From: Pseudomonas proteolytica
Lineage (GTDB): Bacteria > Pseudomonadota > Gammaproteobacteria > Pseudomonadales > Pseudomonadaceae
DNA: 64,000 bases
Direction of reading: 5' to 3'
NCBI RefSeq assembly: GCF_007858275.1
Contig: NZ_VFEV01000015.1
Coordinates: 1-64,000 of the forward strand
Positions 60,183 through 64,000 of the stretch are shown in pieces (position 1 is the stretch's first letter; every line of letters starts with the position of its first letter). A program made the position numbers and the translations under genes. Under the pieces are notes generated by a model that was not told the DNA's origin, did not search any database, and saw nothing but the letters and a program-made list of their open reading frames with translations.

Positions 60183-60474
60183 TGTTTGGTTAAGCCCCAG
60201 ATATGTCATTAATGTCGAAGGCCTTCCACTCTTGAGGCGGAATGACCTGAATTTAGTTAAACCGTCCGGACTCCACTCCCTGTTGCAGAGGGACGGTTTT
60301 GGCTTGAATCGGTGTCGAGCCATTAATGAACGTTCGGGATAAAAATAATTTAGAAGGATTCTCAATCACTTTGTAACAGTCGCAAAACCTTTGCCTTAGG
60401 TCCACACCTCATCTTGTCAGGCACGCAGGGGAGCACTCACCTCTAAATCATTGGCGAGCTTGGCGCACGCAAAA
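60183..60474 (-). promoter_or_regulatory. Leader of receptor copy 1: IS-like box and long stem-loop
   Basis: On the minus strand, 60330-60352 reads CTAAAT, then 15 bases after the TAAAT, then CGTT. That is one base short of the spacing in the other six IS boxes, so it is only a candidate ECF promoter. Between it and the start codon, AAACCGTCC and GGACGGTTT (60259-60299) form a 9-bp stem around a 23-base loop. Nothing else is recognisable. Confidence 0.4.
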
Positions 60475-60500
60475 AAAATCACCTCAGGTGAGGTGATTTT
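60475..60500 (-). terminator. Intrinsic terminator of receptor copy 2
   Basis: AAAATCACCTC and GAGGTGATTTT form an 11-bp stem with a 4-base loop. Read on the minus strand it ends in eight Ts, directly after the second receptor gene. Confidence 0.92.
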
Positions 60501-60518
60501 CTACGACGAAAGGAAAGC

Positions 60519-63044
60519 CTAGAACGTACCCCGCACAGTTAGCATGTAGTTGCGCGGTTCACCGTAGTAATTGCCGTACTCGGAAGTCTTCAGGGTCTCG
60601 AAGTACTTGCGGTCAAACAGGTTGTTGCCGTTGAGGGCAACGGTCCAGTTTTCGTCGACTTTGTATTCGACCATCGCGTCCCATACGGCGTAGCCGCCTT
60701 GAGCGAAGTCAAAAGGCGTCTCACGGGAAACATCGTAGTAGTTGCCTGTAGGATTTTTTCCATCAACCCGATAAGCAGTTCCGCTGGCATAGCTGGCGCT
60801 CTGGATGTTGACGCCACCACCTACTTTCCAGTCAGAAAGGCGATCAGGCAATGTGTAAACGGTCCACAGTTTCGCCAAATGCTTGGGTGTAACCGTAGTG
60901 AGGAAAGTGTCCTTGGTACCATTGTCTGTGAGGTTCAAGGTGTAGCCGCCCATCACCATCCACCCAGGCAACACCTCACCACTGGCTTCTAGTTCAAGAC
61001 CCTTGCTGATGATTTCGCCTTGAGCCAGATAGCAGCAACTGCCGCCATACAAGACTGATTCCGCCACGTACCGCGGATCTTGAATCGCCTCTTTCTCGCG
61101 CTTGGTATAGAACAGCGCCGCCGAAACGTTCAGCGTTCCGCCATAGAGCTCACCCTTAATACCGGTTTCGTAAGTCTTGCCAACCATGGGTTCCAGGGCT
61201 TTTCCAGAAGTACTTGGGCCTTGCAGTTGCTGGGCCTGGGGCTTGAAGATTTCCGAATAGCTGGCGTACGCCGACCATTCATCATCGAGGGCGTAAACCA
61301 AACCACCGAAGGGAACTAACTTGGTCGGTTCACGATGATTGCTCTGGGACTCAATGCCCCATGCACCTGTATCAGCCTTTACGGCCATGTAGGTCTGTTC
61401 GAACTTATAGCGCTGCACCCTGGCGCCGATGATCAATTTGAGCGGATCTGTCAGTTGTAAACGCAAGGTCGAGTACAGACCATACTGCTTACGGGTATTG
61501 GGGCTGTAATCACGCTCAAGCTTGTTGCCAATGCTGTCAGAAGGTAGAGGCGTGAGGTCTGGATTGTAGACATCAACAGGATAGAAGCCCTGCATAGCTT
61601 TCGTTGAGCGCCAACGGCTGTTCACCTTCTGTGCATCAGCACCGATCAGCAGTTCATGCTCACGATTGAACGCCGTAAATTTTCCGGAAACGTTGGCATC
61701 GAACAGCGTCTGTTCGCTCCAGTTTCTAATGTAACTCCCTCCCCAGGTAGCACCTTCAAGCGTTACCGGATCAGGTGAGCCCCACAGGAACGCACCTTTG
61801 GTCTCGGTTTTATCGAAGGTATTGGTCAAGGAAACGTTCAACTTCCAGTCGTCAGCCAATTCCTGGTCGTACTTGGCGAAGATTTCCTGGGAGCTGTTAT
61901 CGCTATAAGCCCAGTTCGGTGAGTACCAAGTGCGACGACTGAGCTTCAAGTCCCGCCCGGTGCTGAAGCGTGGCAAACCGTCGCCAGTGCCGTTTTCATG
62001 AATTTTCTCGTAGCGCCCTCCGACGGTAACCCGCGCCGTGTCTGTTACATCAGCCTCCAACACGCCGTAAATGAAAGGTTTCTCGGTGCTACGGTTATCC
62101 ATGAAGTACTGGCGATCGGTATTGGCGACCACCACACGCCCGCGCAATTTACCGTCAAAGGCCATTGGCCCCGTCACGTCGACCTCAGTACGGTAATTGT
62201 CCCAGGAACCTGCCGATGTATTGAACTTGAGCTGGAAGTAGTCCAGCGGACGTTTACGCACGGCGTTGATGATGCCACCCGGATCACCAGTACCGCCGAA
62301 CAGGCCGGACGCCCCCTTCAACACTTCGATATGGTCGAACTCAGCCATGTCATAGGTTTTGTTGGCGTAGAAGGTACCGATACCAGAGCCGATGTCCATC
62401 GGCGAGGCACCATCAATCTGAATGTTATCGATACGGAAACCACGAGAAATGAACTGCGGCAGGCGGTAGTTGGCGTTTTTGACGGTGATGCCCGGCGTGC
62501 GCCGCATGGCATCGGATAGATCAACAATGCGCCGGTCTTGCAGGACCTGTTGGGTGATGACAGACACCGACTGCGGTGTGTCCCTCAGACTGGTAGGCGT
62601 TTTTGAACCGGCGCTGACAAGTCCGGTGGTGTAGGAGCCGGAGTTCTCCGTCATCTCCCCCATCCCCTGCCCCTGAATGGTGGTAGCCCCCAACTCCACC
62701 GCCCCTCCCTGCGCCGGTTTTTTTTCAATCAGGATCACATCATCACTGACCCGGGCGCTCAAGCCGCTGCGCAGTAGCAACCGATCAAGCCCCTGCTGCA
62801 CCGGATAATTTCCCTTGAGCCCGTCCGACTGCTGACCAGCGACCAACTCGCTGACGACCATCAACCGCAACCCGGACTGCTCGGCAAAGCGCGTCAGTAC
62901 CTGATCCAGTTGGCCGGCTTCGATGTCGTAGGTCCGGATGTCGGTCTTCTGCTGCTGCGCCGCCTGTGCCGGCAGGCTCATTGCCACGGCACTGGCCGTG
63001 GCAAGTGCCAGGCTCAAGGCGGTGTGCCTGATCAGATGCTGCAT
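60519..63044 (-). CDS. FpvA-like TonB-dependent siderophore receptor with signalling (STN) domain, copy 2
   Basis: About 841 residues with the same layout as copy 1. A signal peptide (LSLALATASAVAMSLPAQAA) is followed by an STN domain (YDIEAGQLDQVLTRFAEQSG). The linker GATTIQGQGMGEMTENSGSY is identical to copy 1. The plug has DHIEVLKGASGLFGGTGDPG, and the C-terminus is NYMLTVRGTF. The start at 63044 has AGGGGGAG upstream. The divergence in the barrel and in the STN domain compared with the near-identity of the linker and plug suggests paralogues tuned to different ferric siderophores. It has its own terminator, so it is probably transcribed separately. Confidence 0.92.
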   Translation of the reverse strand: MQHLIRHTALSLALATASAVAMSLPAQAAQQQKTDIRTYDIEAGQLDQVLTRFAEQSGLRLMVVSELVAGQQSDGLKGNYPVQQGLDRLLLRSGLSARVSDDVILIEKKPAQGGAVELGATTIQGQGMGEMTENSGSYTTGLVSAGSKTPTSLRDTPQSVSVITQQVLQDRRIVDLSDAMRRTPGITVKNANYRLPQFISRGFRIDNIQIDGASPMDIGSGIGTFYANKTYDMAEFDHIEVLKGASGLFGGTGDPGGIINAVRKRPLDYFQLKFNTSAGSWDNYRTEVDVTGPMAFDGKLRGRVVVANTDRQYFMDNRSTEKPFIYGVLEADVTDTARVTVGGRYEKIHENGTGDGLPRFSTGRDLKLSRRTWYSPNWAYSDNSSQEIFAKYDQELADDWKLNVSLTNTFDKTETKGAFLWGSPDPVTLEGATWGGSYIRNWSEQTLFDANVSGKFTAFNREHELLIGADAQKVNSRWRSTKAMQGFYPVDVYNPDLTPLPSDSIGNKLERDYSPNTRKQYGLYSTLRLQLTDPLKLIIGARVQRYKFEQTYMAVKADTGAWGIESQSNHREPTKLVPFGGLVYALDDEWSAYASYSEIFKPQAQQLQGPSTSGKALEPMVGKTYETGIKGELYGGTLNVSAALFYTKREKEAIQDPRYVAESVLYGGSCCYLAQGEIISKGLELEASGEVLPGWMVMGGYTLNLTDNGTKDTFLTTVTPKHLAKLWTVYTLPDRLSDWKVGGGVNIQSASYASGTAYRVDGKNPTGNYYDVSRETPFDFAQGGYAVWDAMVEYKVDENWTVALNGNNLFDRKYFETLKTSEYGNYYGEPRNYMLTVRGTF

Positions 63045-63206
63045 AACGCTCCCCCTGCTGAAATCAGCCAAATAAAAATCAATCTCAACAAGAAAGACGT
63101 CAGCCTTCCGAACACCGACAGTGGCGATAGGTATTTATTTTTCGCCACAAACTGCGTTCATGGCGCCCCATCACAGTCAGCCAACGCTGGCATGCGCTCA
63201 TTAAAA
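63045..63206. other. Region between receptor copies 2 and 3
   Basis: This 162-bp gap should carry the promoter of receptor copy 2. A TAAAT lies on the minus strand at 63133-63137, but no CGT sits at the expected distance. An imperfect inverted repeat (TGGCGA...TCGCCA, 63122-63147) surrounds it. An AT-rich stretch near 63070-63085 might hold a weak Fur site. Confidence 0.35.
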
Positions 63207-63226
63207 AGCCCGCAATCACGCGGGCT
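63207..63226. terminator. Intrinsic terminator of receptor copy 3
   Basis: AGCCCGC and GCGGGCT form a short GC-rich stem with a 6-base loop. It is followed by five Ts on the minus strand and by a T-rich run on the plus strand. It begins 16 bp past the third receptor's stop codon. Confidence 0.85.
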
Positions 63227-63242
63227 CTTTTTTATCTGCGAC

Positions 63243-64000
63243 TTACCAGAAAGTACCGCGCAAGGTCACCATATGGTTGCGTTCATCGCCATACCAGTTG
63301 CCCGAGGACGGTGTCCCCAGTTTGCTGTAGTAGTGCTTGTCGAACAGGTTATTGATGTTGTAAAGCACGCTCCAGTTCTCATCCAACTGATACTCGGCCA
63401 TGGCGTCCCAAACGGCGTATCCGGACTGGCTGTATTTAAAATCGTAAGACCGCTGATGAGCGTTGAACCAGGTCGTCCCGCTGACATCTGTAGCACTCTG
63501 TAGATTAACGCCGCCACCCACCTTCAGGTCGTTGAACAAACCGGGCATACGGTAGGTAGACCAAAGCTTGACCTGATGCTTGGGTGTCACACTGCTGAAT
63601 ACTTTTGCTGCGGTGCGATTGCGGTTGTGGTTATAGGTGTATCCGGCCAATACGTTCCAGTCCGGCAATAGTTCGCCGGTGAACTCCATATCAACACCCT
63701 TGCTCGTTACCTCGCCTTGAGGTAGGTAGCAGCAGTTACCGCCGTGCAGCACACTGGACTCTTCGTAGCGGGGATCAAGGACTGCCTCGTTTTTACGGCT
63801 GGTGTAGTAAAGCGCAAATGACGTATTGACGGCCCCGCCCCACAGTTCTCCCTTGACTCCCGTTTCATAGGTCTTGCCCGTCATGGATTCGATAGGGCTA
63901 CCCGGGTACGGCCCCATCAGTTTGGTTTGCTGTGGTTTGAAAATCTCGGAATAACTGGCGTATGTCGACCATTCATCCGTGAGGTCATAGACGATGCCGC
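63243..64000 (-). CDS. FpvA-like TonB-dependent siderophore receptor, copy 3 (C-terminal part)
   Basis: The frame is open to the window edge. The visible residues include GIVYDLTDEWSTYASYSEIF at the edge, GGNCCYLPQG, SGYAVWDAMAEYQLDENW and the C-terminal HMVTLRGTFW. These are closest by eye to copy 1, with which it shares most of the last 60 residues. The plug, STN domain and start lie outside the window. An apparent start at 63917 is only an internal Met. Confidence 0.9.
   Translation of the reverse strand, partial: GIVYDLTDEWSTYASYSEIFKPQQTKLMGPYPGSPIESMTGKTYETGVKGELWGGAVNTSFALYYTSRKNEAVLDPRYEESSVLHGGNCCYLPQGEVTSKGVDMEFTGELLPDWNVLAGYTYNHNRNRTAAKVFSSVTPKHQVKLWSTYRMPGLFNDLKVGGGVNLQSATDVSGTTWFNAHQRSYDFKYSQSGYAVWDAMAEYQLDENWSVLYNINNLFDKHYYSKLGTPSSGNWYGDERNHMVTLRGTFW

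Noticed and set aside
60444..60470. Possible plus-strand IS box before the terminator of receptor copy 2
   Set aside because: TAAAT occurs at 60444, but the bases 16 away are GCA. No plus-strand gene follows either.
63114..63137. Possible IS box of receptor copy 2
   Set aside because: The TAAAT is present on the minus strand, but no CGT lies 15, 16 or 17 bases away.

Overview
The window looks like chromosomal DNA from a fluorescent Pseudomonas, most likely of the P. fluorescens group. It is GC-rich with Pseudomonas-style codon use. It carries an almost complete pyoverdine maturation and export set (PvdA, PvdR-PvdT-OpmQ, PvdP, PvdM, PvdN, PvdO, PvdE), and it has the REP/REPIN palindromes typical of that group.

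Layout. (1) 1-5.1 kb: the tail of an IS110-like transposase, cobF, a histidine-phosphatase-family gene, then a cobalamin riboswitch leading a btuB / small ferredoxin / periplasmic binding protein operon. (2) 5.1-11.1 kb: a REPIN, dkgB, a receiver-like protein with no acceptor Asp, and a BvgS-type hybrid kinase with its NarL-type regulator. (3) 11.1-14 kb: a REP with tandem units, an MgtC/SapB-family gene and pvdA. (4) 14-26.3 kb: pvdRT-opmQ, pvdP, pvdMNO and pvdE. (5) 26.3-57.6 kb: a REPIN with tandem repeats, then two giant NRPS genes (4109 and 5845 aa, seven modules, terminal thioesterase) and an HSL-type alpha/beta hydrolase. (6) 57.6-64 kb: three tandem FpvA-like TonB receptors on the minus strand, each ending at an intrinsic terminator. 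The third runs off the window.

How it works together. I find six sites of the form TAAAT-N16-CGT, the iron-starvation (PvdS) box, ahead of pvdA, pvdR, pvdP, pvdM, pvdE and the first NRPS gene. This ties the NRPS genes to the pyoverdine regulon. The NRPS pair would extend the peptide begun by a chromophore synthetase (PvdL) that is not in the window. PvdE would move the acylated precursor to the periplasm, PvdP/M/N/O would mature it, PvdRT-OpmQ would secrete it, and the receptors would take back the ferric form.

The main surprises are in the assembly line. Four of the seven adenylation domains (modules 3-6) carry the same ten-residue code and are near-copies of each other. The epimerization domain of module 6 is full length but has lost its catalytic motifs. 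Read through remembered code tables, the peptide would be about D-Gln/Glu, D-Ser, four Ala-like residues and a C-terminal ornithine-type residue, which has fewer iron ligands than a normal pyoverdine. Either this is an unusual pyoverdine, or further modules lie elsewhere, or the code assignment is wrong. pvdL, pvdF, pvdS, fpvI/fpvR and an MbtH-like gene are not visible here.
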